A DNA stretch of 20,606 nucleotides from Clostridia bacterium (GTDB lineage Bacteria; Bacillota_A; Clostridia; Christensenellales; Borkfalkiaceae), in assembly GCA_017456945.1 (NCBI GenBank), contig JAFTIK010000019.1, positions 1-20,606 on the forward strand, in the 5' to 3' direction. Below the pieces are notes generated by a model. It did no database searches. It saw only the letters and a list, made by a program, of their open reading frames with translations, and was not told where the DNA came from. Below are positions 8,128 through 14,320 of this stretch, in pieces. Position 1 is the first letter of the stretch. Every line of letters starts with the position of its first letter. The translations under genes and the position numbers were made by a program.

Positions 8128-9504
8128 TTAATTTATTTTGCAGTTTTCAACCTGCTCGAAAACAAAGTTTTCTCTTATATCGTTGCGGTAAGTTTCAACT
8201 TGCACGTTATCCAAGGTCAACCCGTCAACGTATCTAAAATATATGCCCTTTGCAGGTAATATTTTGCCGAAAACGTAAACTTCTGGGTAACCGCTTGCAT
8301 TTTCGGGAACTACGGGGTTGAATTCAGTACACCCACCGTCAAGTTTCAACTTAATATTGCGCAAGGTAATATTTTTTAGCGGTTTATCTTTAAGCCCGCA
8401 CACGTTTGAAGTAGTTTGCCAAGCGGGAATTTTCTTGTTGACTATATCTTCGGGGTTATCCACGCAAATACCTAGCCACGGATACTGAATTTTACTTTGC
8501 TTTACGAAGGAAACGTAATTCATTTCAATTGCTTCGTATGGCTCGTAAGGCCCGTCTGCCGTAACGTTTTGAATAGTTACGTTGCTTATTGAACCAACTT
8601 CCGTACCTTCGGGTGCGCGCAGACGATTACCGAGATGTATAAATATCGGGGCGTAAACGTTAGTCATTTTAATATCGCTTATTAAGATATTATCGATAAC
8701 AGCGCCGTCAACACTCTCTATCGCTATGCCGGAAATACGCGTTTCCCTTACGTCTATATTTCTAATGGTTATATCTTTAAAACCACCGTTGGTTTCCGTG
8801 CCGAACTTCAACGCGCTACAACGGCTTTTAACCTTGCAGTTTTCCACCAAGATATTCTTGCATATATCAAACTTATTTAAGGTGAAAGAAGACTTAAACA
8901 CTATTCCGTCGTCACCACTTTCAACCTCGCAATTTCTTATGACAACGTTCTTTGAACAGTCCGGGCTAATACCGTCTATGTAAACGCGCATCTTAACACC
9001 GTCTATTACCACGTTTTCGCAACCTGCAAAGTAAATTGCAAGGTCGGTGGTATTGTAAACGCCTATATCTTTAATAGAAACGCCGTTACAGTATTTAAGA
9101 GCAATGGTTTTCGCCCCCCTGTGGTGCATGTTTCGCTTATTAAACTCATCCCACACCGAACGCATATCTATTTTGCCCGTTCCTTTGAACGCTACGTTCT
9201 TTAAGTTTTCGCCAACGAACATTGAACAATGAAAGAAACTGTGCGAAGCGTCTTGATACAAAGTATAATCTACCAACTCGTCGAAACAATAGTCGTCAAA
9301 ATTAAGACTGCCTAAAAGCAACGCGCCTTCTTCTATAACGACGGTTACGTCGCTCTTAAGAAAAACCGTAGAAAGAACGTATTCCCCTTTAGGGAAAACC
9401 ACTTCACCACCACCCGAACGACTACACTCGTCTATAAGACGTTGAACTTCTTCGGTTATGAGTTGCCCTTTTGGTGCTTTGTTAGCATCAACTATAAACT
9501 TCAT
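8128..9504 (-). CDS. Atypical GH28-like (polygalacturonase-clan) right-handed beta-helix protein
   Basis: This 458-residue protein has the pectate-lyase-like parallel beta-helix pattern: an N-terminal GEVVFPKGEYVLSTVFLKSD segment followed by repeated NVVI/NILV/DITIRNI coils. GH28 landmarks are present but altered: VYIDGISPDC holds Asp177, SGDDG holds Asp198 and Asp199, the GHG site reads CSALKFGTET (Ser230 in place of His), and the RIK site reads RIS (Arg256, Ser258). The three Asp residues keep the family's 21-residue spacing. There is no signal peptide, so it should act in the cytosol on imported oligosaccharides. It is the first gene of the operon, divergent from the AraC gene. ATG 9504 has only a weak GGTTGG-like SD. 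A non-hydrolytic or changed-specificity role (exo-acting on modified uronates or rhamnogalacturonan) is possible. Confidence 0.85.
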   Translation of the reverse strand: MKFIVDANKAPKGQLITEEVQRLIDECSRSGGGEVVFPKGEYVLSTVFLKSDVTVVIEEGALLLGSLNFDDYCFDELVDYTLYQDASHSFFHCSMFVGENLKNVAFKGTGKIDMRSVWDEFNKRNMHHRGAKTIALKYCNGVSIKDIGVYNTTDLAIYFAGCENVVIDGVKMRVYIDGISPDCSKNVVIRNCEVESGDDGIVFKSSFTLNKFDICKNILVENCKVKSRCSALKFGTETNGGFKDITIRNIDVRETRISGIAIESVDGAVIDNILISDIKMTNVYAPIFIHLGNRLRAPEGTEVGSISNVTIQNVTADGPYEPYEAIEMNYVSFVKQSKIQYPWLGICVDNPEDIVNKKIPAWQTTSNVCGLKDKPLKNITLRNIKLKLDGGCTEFNPVVPENASGYPEVYVFGKILPAKGIYFRYVDGLTLDNVQVETYRNDIRENFVFEQVENCKIN

Positions 9505-9562
9505 TTTCTAGTAACCAACCTATCTAGTAATATTTTTCATCATTTTAATCCGCCAAGACTGC

Positions 9563-9612
9563 GCTTTTGCTTGAAATTTTTTTCAAGCAAAAGCAGACGC
9601 GTCTGCTTTTTT
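9563..9612. promoter_or_regulatory. Two overlapping hairpins in the GH28 operon leader; terminator-like on the plus strand
   Basis: A perfect 14-bp inverted repeat (9563-9576 with 9581-9594, TTTT loop) abuts a perfect 22-bp palindrome (9589-9610, core AGCAGACGCGTCTGCT). They share 9589-9594, so they cannot both form fully in one transcript. On the plus strand the palindrome is followed by six T (9607-9612), giving a plausible terminator facing the AraC side. On the minus strand both lie in the predicted 5' leader of the operon, where the palindrome is followed by only TTTT. It could be an attenuator, a bidirectional terminator or an operator. Confidence 0.55.
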
Positions 9613-9651
9613 CCGATTTTAAAAAGACTTTCCCCTATCTTACATTTTCGT

Positions 9652-9680
9652 ATTATAAATTTTATCACAAGAAAAGTTGC
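9652..9680 (-). promoter_or_regulatory. Predicted promoter of the GH28-ABC-surface protein operon
   Basis: On the minus strand a perfect TATAAT lies at 9652-9657. At a 17-bp distance the -35 position (9675-9680) reads GCAACT, a poor match to TTGACA. A strong -10 without a -35 is typical of activator-dependent promoters. An operator copy lies about 60 bp upstream of the expected start near 9645, leaving a leader of about 140 nt before the GH28 ATG. Confidence 0.5.
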
Positions 9681-9702
9681 TTGTAAATTGTATTTTTTAC
9701 CA

Positions 9703-9825
9703 TTTACATAGTAGATTATGAACTAAAAGGGGTTTTTTTATATTTATTTGCCAAAATTTACTATGTTTTTACTCTTTTTACATAGTAAAAAGCGTTTTTT
9801 TATATATGTATTTTTTACTATAAAC
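9703..9825. promoter_or_regulatory. Four copies of a TTTACATAGTAAA-like operator (probable AraC-family binding sites)
   Basis: The copies are TTTACATAGTA (9703-9713, plus), AAAACATAGTAAA (9756-9768, minus), TTTACATAGTAAA (9777-9789, plus) and GTTTATAGTAAA (9814-9825, minus). They alternate in orientation, fill the spacer between the divergent araC gene and the operon, and occur at positions suited to activation of the operon and control of araC. Assignment to the neighbouring AraC protein is inference from position. Confidence 0.6.
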
Positions 9826-9855
9826 ATTTTGTTTTATGAATTTTTATCGTTTATA

Positions 9856-9884
9856 TTGACAAAAAAATTAAAAAATAATATAAT
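9856..9884 (+). promoter_or_regulatory. Consensus sigma-A promoter of the araC-type gene (leaderless)
   Basis: TTGACA (9856-9861) and TATAAT (9879-9884) are both perfect, separated by exactly 17 bp. The -10 box ends 6 nt before ATG 9891, so transcription should begin at or next to the A of the start codon. Confidence 0.85.
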
Positions 9885-9890
9885 AAAAAT

Positions 9891-10787
9891 ATGCTTAAAT
9901 CGTACGTAGATTATTTATCGCAAAACGGAATATATTATCACCATACCATACAAAATTCCGATGACCACGTTAAAGTTAAAACCGAGTCGCACAGGCGAAT
10001 AGAAATTTTATTTTTGATTTCAGGCAACGTTGAATACGTTATCGACGGTTTGACCTTTTCCCTTGCGCCTGGTGACCTTATCGTTGTTAACGCGCAAAAA
10101 TTGCACACGATTAACGTTGACCCAACCACTAACTACGAGCGTATCGTTTTGCAGTTCGACCCGTCGTTTATTCCTTCGCTTAACAACGTGGATTTATCTT
10201 ACCCCTTTCAAAATAGCCACTTGTATCAGCACATTATTCCAAAGGCGCTAGTGGAAAAATCTAACGTGGAAAAACTGCTTAGGTCTATACTTCCGCTTTC
10301 TCGCAGTACTGATAAATTTAAGGATTCTAGAATTATCGCTAAAATTATAGATATAATTTCCGAAATAAACTATATAGTAGAAACGCTTATTTCAAGCGAA
10401 TACCACCTTATTCCCCAACCTAGTTCGACCAACGAAATACTTCAATCTATAATTAAATACATTAACGAAAATATCACCAAGAAATTTTCCACAGTAGATA
10501 TTTCTAGCATGCTCGGCATAAGCGAATCTTACCTTTACCGTTTCTTTAAGCAGAAAATGAGCATTACCTTGCATCACTATATTCAAAACCAAAAGTTGCA
10601 ATACGCGCTTTCTCTTTTGAACCAAGGTCTTTTACCACAATACGTTTCCAACTACTTAGGCTACGATTATTACACCACTTTTTACACGCAGTTTAAAAGA
10701 AGATTTAATCGCCCGCCAAAGTCTATGGTAAATAAAGCAGGCGTTCCTAGGATAGATAAACTGCCCGCCCCTGATAACGAAGAATAA
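9891..10787 (+). CDS. AraC-family transcriptional regulator (cupin sensor plus double HTH)
   Basis: This 298-residue cytoplasmic regulator has an N-terminal cupin-like sugar-sensing domain (about 35-95; GNVEYVIDGLTFSLAPGDLI and the LHTINV strand are typical) and a C-terminal AraC DNA-binding domain (about 183-278). The first HTH includes FSTVDISSMLGISESYLYRF; the second reads YVSNYLGYDYYTTFYTQFKR followed by the RFNRPPKSM tail typical of the family. It is divergent from the GH28-ABC operon, so it is the likely activator of that operon through the repeated sites in the spacer. No SD precedes ATG 9891 and no alternative in-frame ATG/GTG/TTG occurs in the first 36 codons, so a leaderless start is predicted. 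A strong terminator follows. Confidence 0.95.
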   Translation: MLKSYVDYLSQNGIYYHHTIQNSDDHVKVKTESHRRIEILFLISGNVEYVIDGLTFSLAPGDLIVVNAQKLHTINVDPTTNYERIVLQFDPSFIPSLNNVDLSYPFQNSHLYQHIIPKALVEKSNVEKLLRSILPLSRSTDKFKDSRIIAKIIDIISEINYIVETLISSEYHLIPQPSSTNEILQSIIKYINENITKKFSTVDISSMLGISESYLYRFFKQKMSITLHHYIQNQKLQYALSLLNQGLLPQYVSNYLGYDYYTTFYTQFKRRFNRPPKSMVNKAGVPRIDKLPAPDNEE

Positions 10788-10790
10788 AAA

Positions 10791-10824
10791 AAAACAGCAA
10801 AACTCAAATAAGTTTTGCTGTTTT
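10791..10824. terminator. Bidirectional terminator between araC and the hydrolase gene
   Basis: A 14-bp perfect stem (10791-10804 with 10811-10824, core AACAGCAAAACT) and a 6-nt loop are flanked by an A-run on the left and a T-run on the right. It therefore ends both the plus-strand araC transcript and the convergent minus-strand operon. Confidence 0.9.
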
Positions 10825-10838
10825 TAATTTTCTAAAAA

Positions 10839-11639
10839 TTATAGCCCTAAAAGTTTTACGGCGTTGTCGTATAACACCTTTTGCTTTTCTTCTTCTGTAA
10901 GCAAGAAATCCATAGTAACCCCACCGATATACATTGCGGGATTACATATAGGATAATCCGAGCCGAACAAAAATCTTTCCACCCCGAACTCGTCGATACC
11001 GTGGCGCAGAACGCCGTGGCGATATATTCCACCGCCCGATAAATCCACCAAATAATTCTCGCTTAAATTCATACGGTTAAGGTGGGATTCAAAAAGCGCT
11101 CCGTCGCAGATATGCGCGCCTACGAACTTGATGTTTTGGTGCTTTTTAACCATTTCGTCCATCTGCTTTACACGTTGCTCGTCGTAATTAGTGTGCGAGT
11201 GTAAACTTACTATCATTCCGTAATGGTCTGCGGCTTCTAAAATCTCGGAAAACTCTTTGCACGAATAATCCGACCAACCGTGACAATAAGGCACTAGTTC
11301 GCCTATTAGTTTAACCCCCAACTTGTGCATGCGCTCGATTTCTGCAATCGATTGTTTTACAAAGTTCGGGTGAACGTGAAAACCTGGAATATAAAACCCG
11401 TCGTAATAATCGCGCAGTTCTAACGCCTTGTCGTTTAGCGCCTTTATATACTGAAAATCGGGCGCGGGATTATGCGTTTTATAAACAACCGACCCACAAA
11501 CCTTTTCCACGCCTAGTTTCATTAGGTCGCGCTTGGTGTTTTCGGCGTTCATATCACAATGCTCTATATGCGTGCAAATATTCAAATCGTCCGAGTCGAA
11601 AACGTGGGTATGAAAATCTATTATTCTATAATCTTTCAT
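10839..11639 (-). CDS. Amidohydrolase-related metal-dependent hydrolase (PF04909-like TIM barrel)
   Basis: This 266-residue cytosolic protein belongs to the amidohydrolase superfamily. Metal-binding positions are visible: the strand-1 motif DFHTH (His10, His12), Glu114 in LIGELVPY, His147/His149 in SLHSHT, His176 in VGAHICDG, and the catalytic Asp228 in FLFGSDYP. This is the PF04909 (decarboxylase/lactonase-like) layout rather than TatD. The substrate is unknown. The start ATG overlaps the stop of the upstream YitT gene (TAATG), indicating translational coupling; no separate SD is needed beyond AGGAG inside the end of yitT. It shares its terminator with araC. Confidence 0.88.
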   Translation of the reverse strand: MKDYRIIDFHTHVFDSDDLNICTHIEHCDMNAENTKRDLMKLGVEKVCGSVVYKTHNPAPDFQYIKALNDKALELRDYYDGFYIPGFHVHPNFVKQSIAEIERMHKLGVKLIGELVPYCHGWSDYSCKEFSEILEAADHYGMIVSLHSHTNYDEQRVKQMDEMVKKHQNIKFVGAHICDGALFESHLNRMNLSENYLVDLSGGGIYRHGVLRHGIDEFGVERFLFGSDYPICNPAMYIGGVTMDFLLTEEEKQKVLYDNAVKLLGL

Positions 11640-12613
11640 TAGTTTTCTCCTTTATTTAATTCTTTAAGTTTCTGCGCTAAACGCTCTGCGTCTTCGGGGG
11701 TTTCGTCTTCTTTATTAAAATCAAAATTGCCCTTTATTCCCGAAACGTCTGAATAATAAATGAAAGTGTTGGGAATATTCTTTACGAACTTCAAAAATTC
11801 GGGGATTTGGCGATAGTTTATAAGACAGATAATCATTTCTTTATCCTTATCGGTGAACGCGCCCTGCCCCTTCAACACGGTTGCGCCGTGCTTAAGGTCG
11901 AAAATTATCATATTCTTTATTTGGTCGGCGTTTTCTTTATCCGTGATTATCTCAAACTTAACCGCGCTACGGTTAGACTTTAATATTACCGCGGTAATCT
12001 TTTCGCAAACGAAAATTTCCACTACGGAAAGACACACAGAGTTAAGGTTGCCGTACACGAAAAAGGCAATGGCTACTACTACGTAACTCACTAACGCTAT
12101 AATGCTTTCTACGTTTTTATGCGGAACTTTTTTCTGTATCATACACCCTATAACGTCAACGCCACCAGATGAACCGCCAAGGCGTAGCATAATACCCGTT
12201 AAACCTTGCGCTACCCCACCGAAAATAGCAGCAACCAAGTGGCTATTATAAGTGCCTTCGATAGTGCAATCGTACTGTGGAAACTTAAATTCTGCAAGTA
12301 GCATAAGAGTAACGGAAACCACTACGGTATAAATCACCGTGTAGATAACGTACCTTTTCTTTAAAATAAACCACGCCGCTATAAGTAAAGGCAAGTTTAG
12401 CGCAAAAGTAAATATACCCGCGTTGATTTTATGCCCGAACTTCTCTTCGGATAAGTATTGTAGCATAGTTGCAAGCCCGTCTATTCCACTCGGCGCGAAG
12501 TCAGCTTTATAAACGAAAACGTGCAACCCCATTGCAACCAAAATAGACCCGAAAAATATTACTAGAAAACCGAAAATCTCGTTTTTCCAAACCCATTTAA
12601 ATTTTCTTTCCAT
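11639..12613 (-). CDS. YitT-family membrane protein (DUF161 plus DUF2179)
   Basis: This 324-residue protein has five or six membrane segments in its first about 205 residues (first one FGFLVIFFGSILVAMGLHVF). The loop GLTGIMLRLGGSSGGVDVIG is typical of YitT/DUF161. A soluble C-terminal DUF2179 domain (about 215-300; ITDKENADQIKNMI, then HGATVLKGQGAFTDKDKEMI) follows. The family is widespread in Bacillota; its transport or sensing role is unsettled. GGAGCG lies before ATG 12613, and a promoter lies at 12632-12659. The C-terminal tail is acidic and Lys-rich. It is co-transcribed and translationally coupled with the hydrolase gene. Confidence 0.92.
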   Translation of the reverse strand: MERKFKWVWKNEIFGFLVIFFGSILVAMGLHVFVYKADFAPSGIDGLATMLQYLSEEKFGHKINAGIFTFALNLPLLIAAWFILKKRYVIYTVIYTVVVSVTLMLLAEFKFPQYDCTIEGTYNSHLVAAIFGGVAQGLTGIMLRLGGSSGGVDVIGCMIQKKVPHKNVESIIALVSYVVVAIAFFVYGNLNSVCLSVVEIFVCEKITAVILKSNRSAVKFEIITDKENADQIKNMIIFDLKHGATVLKGQGAFTDKDKEMIICLINYRQIPEFLKFVKNIPNTFIYYSDVSGIKGNFDFNKEDETPEDAERLAQKLKELNKGEN

Positions 12614-12631
12614 AATCGCTCCTTTTTTTAT

Positions 12632-12659
12632 ATATTAGCAAAATTTTTTTATTTTGCAA
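12632..12659 (-). promoter_or_regulatory. Predicted promoter of the yitT-hydrolase operon with an internal inverted repeat
   Basis: On the minus strand TTGCAA (12654-12659) and TAATAT (12632-12637) are 16 bp apart. The spacer is nearly filled by an inverted repeat (GCAAAAT 12638-12644, ATTTTGC 12651-12657), which could be a repressor site. Confidence 0.5.
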
Positions 12660-12729
12660 AATCAAAAGAGTATTTTTTTACAACTAAATAAAGTATTTTT
12701 TAACAATTACAAAAAATTTCATAAAAGTA

Positions 12730-12758
12730 TTGCGCGCGCTATTTTTATATGTTACAAT
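12730..12758 (+). promoter_or_regulatory. Predicted promoter of the cyclophilin gene
   Basis: TTGCGC (12730-12735) and TACAAT (12753-12758) lie 17 bp apart. The expected start near 12765 leaves a short leader containing AAAGGAGAA before ATG 12793. Confidence 0.65.
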
Positions 12759-12792
12759 AGCACCAAGATTGAAGAATTAAAGGAGAATATCT

Positions 12793-13302
12793 ATGGCAAA
12801 CATCAGAATAGAACTTAAAAACGGCAAACACATGGATTTAGAACTCTTTGAAGACAAAGCGCCTTTAAGCGTAGAAAATTTCTTAAAGTACGTTGACGAC
12901 GGGTTTTTTAACGGGCTTATATTTCACCGCGTTATCCCCAACTTTATGATACAAGGGGGCGGATTTACCGACGACGGGGACGGGCTTAGGGAAAAACCTG
13001 CAACCTACCCCGCTATAAAAGGCGAGTTTGATTCTAACGGAGTTAAAAACACCGTTAAACACCAAGCAGGCGTTATTTCTATGGCGAGAACTATGTTTAA
13101 GAACTCGGCTACTTGTCAGTTTTTCATCTGCGTTGACGACTGCGATTATCTTGACGGCGAATACGCCGCGTTCGGCAAGGTGTTAGACAAGGAAAGTTTG
13201 AAAGTCGCTAAAGAAATTAGCGAAGTTTCCACACACTACTGGCGTGGGTACGACGATATTCCTAACGACCCCGTGGTAATTAAATCTATTACGAGAATAT
13301 AA
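12793..13302 (+). CDS. Cyclophilin-type peptidyl-prolyl cis-trans isomerase
   Basis: This 169-residue protein accelerates proline isomerisation during protein folding. The cyclophilin core is clear: FHRVIPNFMIQGG carries Arg46, Phe51 and Gln54 of the active site, followed by GVISMART, NSATCQFFI and YLDGEYAAFGKV. It has no signal peptide, so it is cytosolic. The start has a good SD (AAAGGAG) 7-8 nt upstream. It is monocistronic, with its own promoter and a strong terminator immediately downstream. The insert FTDDGDGLREKPATYPAIKGEFDSNG is the usual bacterial loop in shorter cyclophilins. Confidence 0.96.
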   Translation: MANIRIELKNGKHMDLELFEDKAPLSVENFLKYVDDGFFNGLIFHRVIPNFMIQGGGFTDDGDGLREKPATYPAIKGEFDSNGVKNTVKHQAGVISMARTMFKNSATCQFFICVDDCDYLDGEYAAFGKVLDKESLKVAKEISEVSTHYWRGYDDIPNDPVVIKSITRI

Positions 13303-13307
13303 AATTT

Positions 13308-13333
13308 AGCCCGAGAAATTCTCGGGCTTTTTT
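13308..13333 (+). terminator. Intrinsic terminator after the cyclophilin gene
   Basis: A 9-bp stem AGCCCGAGA / TCTCGGGCT (13308-13316 with 13320-13328) with a 3-nt loop is followed by six T. It ends 2 bp before the -35 box of the next gene. Confidence 0.93.
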
Positions 13334-13334
13334 A

Positions 13335-13363
13335 TTGACTTTTTTTAGCGCGCAAGCTATACT
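13335..13363 (+). promoter_or_regulatory. Promoter of the EamA transporter gene (leaderless)
   Basis: TTGACT (13335-13340) and TATACT (13358-13363) are 17 bp apart. The -10 box ends 7 nt before ATG 13371, so the transcript should start at or within a base of the start codon. Confidence 0.8.
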
Positions 13364-13370
13364 TATTTTT

Positions 13371-14273
13371 ATGAAAAAGAACAATTTTAACGGTATATTT
13401 TTGGCGATACTCGCGGCTGCGCTTTACGCGCTAAATTCCCCTTTATCAAAAATTTTATTAAATTATATTCCACCGACCTTAACCGCGGGTTTTTTATACC
13501 TTGGCGCAGGCGTAGGTATGTTTATAGTGTGGACTATTAGACAACTTAATAAAAAGGCTATTACGGAACAGAGCCTAACCGTAAAAGACCTTCCTTACAC
13601 CTTGGCAATGATAATTTTAGATATTGCAGCGCCCATATTTCTTCTTATGGGCTTAAACGGTACTACGGCTGCGAACGCATCACTTCTAAACAACTTTGAA
13701 ATAGTTGCAACCGCCGTTATTGCGCTCGTTATTTTTAAGGAAAGTATTAGCCCTAGATTATGGATAGGAATTGTTTTCGTAACCCTTTCTTGCGCGTTGT
13801 TATCGGTGGAAAATCTTTCGGATATAAAATTCTCTTTCGGCTCGCTTTTTATTCTGTTGGCTTGCGTTTGTTGGGGGTTTGAAAACAACTGTACCCGTAA
13901 CCTTTCTAACAAAGACCCCTTTCAAATAGTTATCGTTAAGGGCGTTTGTTCGGGGCTTGGCTCTATCGTTATCGGCTTGATTTTAGGCGAAAAAGTTACG
14001 ATATTATGGGCGGTGTTTGCCGTGCTTGCCGTTGGTTTCGTGGCTTACGGTTTAAGCATATTCTTTTACGTAAAAGCCCAACGCCTACTTGGCGCGGCTA
14101 GAACTAGCGCTTACTACGCAGTAGCGCCATTTATCGGCACGGCGCTTTCTTTAATTATCTTTCTTGAACTACCGCCCTATACCTACTTTATTGCGTTAGG
14201 ATTAATGATAATCGGCGCGTTCCTTTGTTCTAGCGACAAGCCGTTGTTTAAGAAAAAAGATAAAACCGAATAA
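13371..14273 (+). CDS. EamA/DMT-superfamily transporter
   Basis: This integral membrane protein of 300 residues has ten predicted helices in two EamA repeats (about 8-145 and 155-292), the drug/metabolite transporter fold. Typical features are the early ALNSPLSKILL and the helix-4 region LNGTTAANASLLNNFEIVATAV, where substrate selectivity usually lies, plus IFFYVKAQRLLGAARTSAYY in repeat 2. A TTG start at 13335 would add 12 residues, but it coincides with the -35 box, so ATG 13371 is chosen. No SD precedes it. The cargo (amino acids, nucleotide sugars or drugs) cannot be told from sequence. It is monocistronic between two terminators. Confidence 0.94.
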   Translation: MKKNNFNGIFLAILAAALYALNSPLSKILLNYIPPTLTAGFLYLGAGVGMFIVWTIRQLNKKAITEQSLTVKDLPYTLAMIILDIAAPIFLLMGLNGTTAANASLLNNFEIVATAVIALVIFKESISPRLWIGIVFVTLSCALLSVENLSDIKFSFGSLFILLACVCWGFENNCTRNLSNKDPFQIVIVKGVCSGLGSIVIGLILGEKVTILWAVFAVLAVGFVAYGLSIFFYVKAQRLLGAARTSAYYAVAPFIGTALSLIIFLELPPYTYFIALGLMIIGAFLCSSDKPLFKKKDKTE

Positions 14274-14289
14274 AAAGTTTTATAAAAGT

Positions 14290-14315
14290 AAAGGCGCTCG
14301 TCGAGCGCCTTTTTT
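14290..14315. terminator. Bidirectional terminator between the EamA and MATE genes
   Basis: The GC-rich hairpin GGCGCTCG / CGAGCGCC (14293-14300 with 14302-14309) is flanked by AAA on the left and six T on the right. It serves the plus-strand EamA gene and plausibly the convergent MATE gene, whose stop codon lies just beyond it. Confidence 0.9.
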
Positions 14316-14320
14316 CGTTA

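Noticed and set aside
8155..8259. Plus-strand frame at 7969-8259 reaching into the GH28/binding-protein gap
   Set aside because: It overlaps both real genes antisense and has no supporting start signal or conserved pattern.
9589..9610. The 22-bp palindrome as a LacI-type operator
   Set aside because: Its centre is GC rather than the CG centre usual for LacI sites, no LacI gene is nearby, and hairpin plus T-run explains it better.
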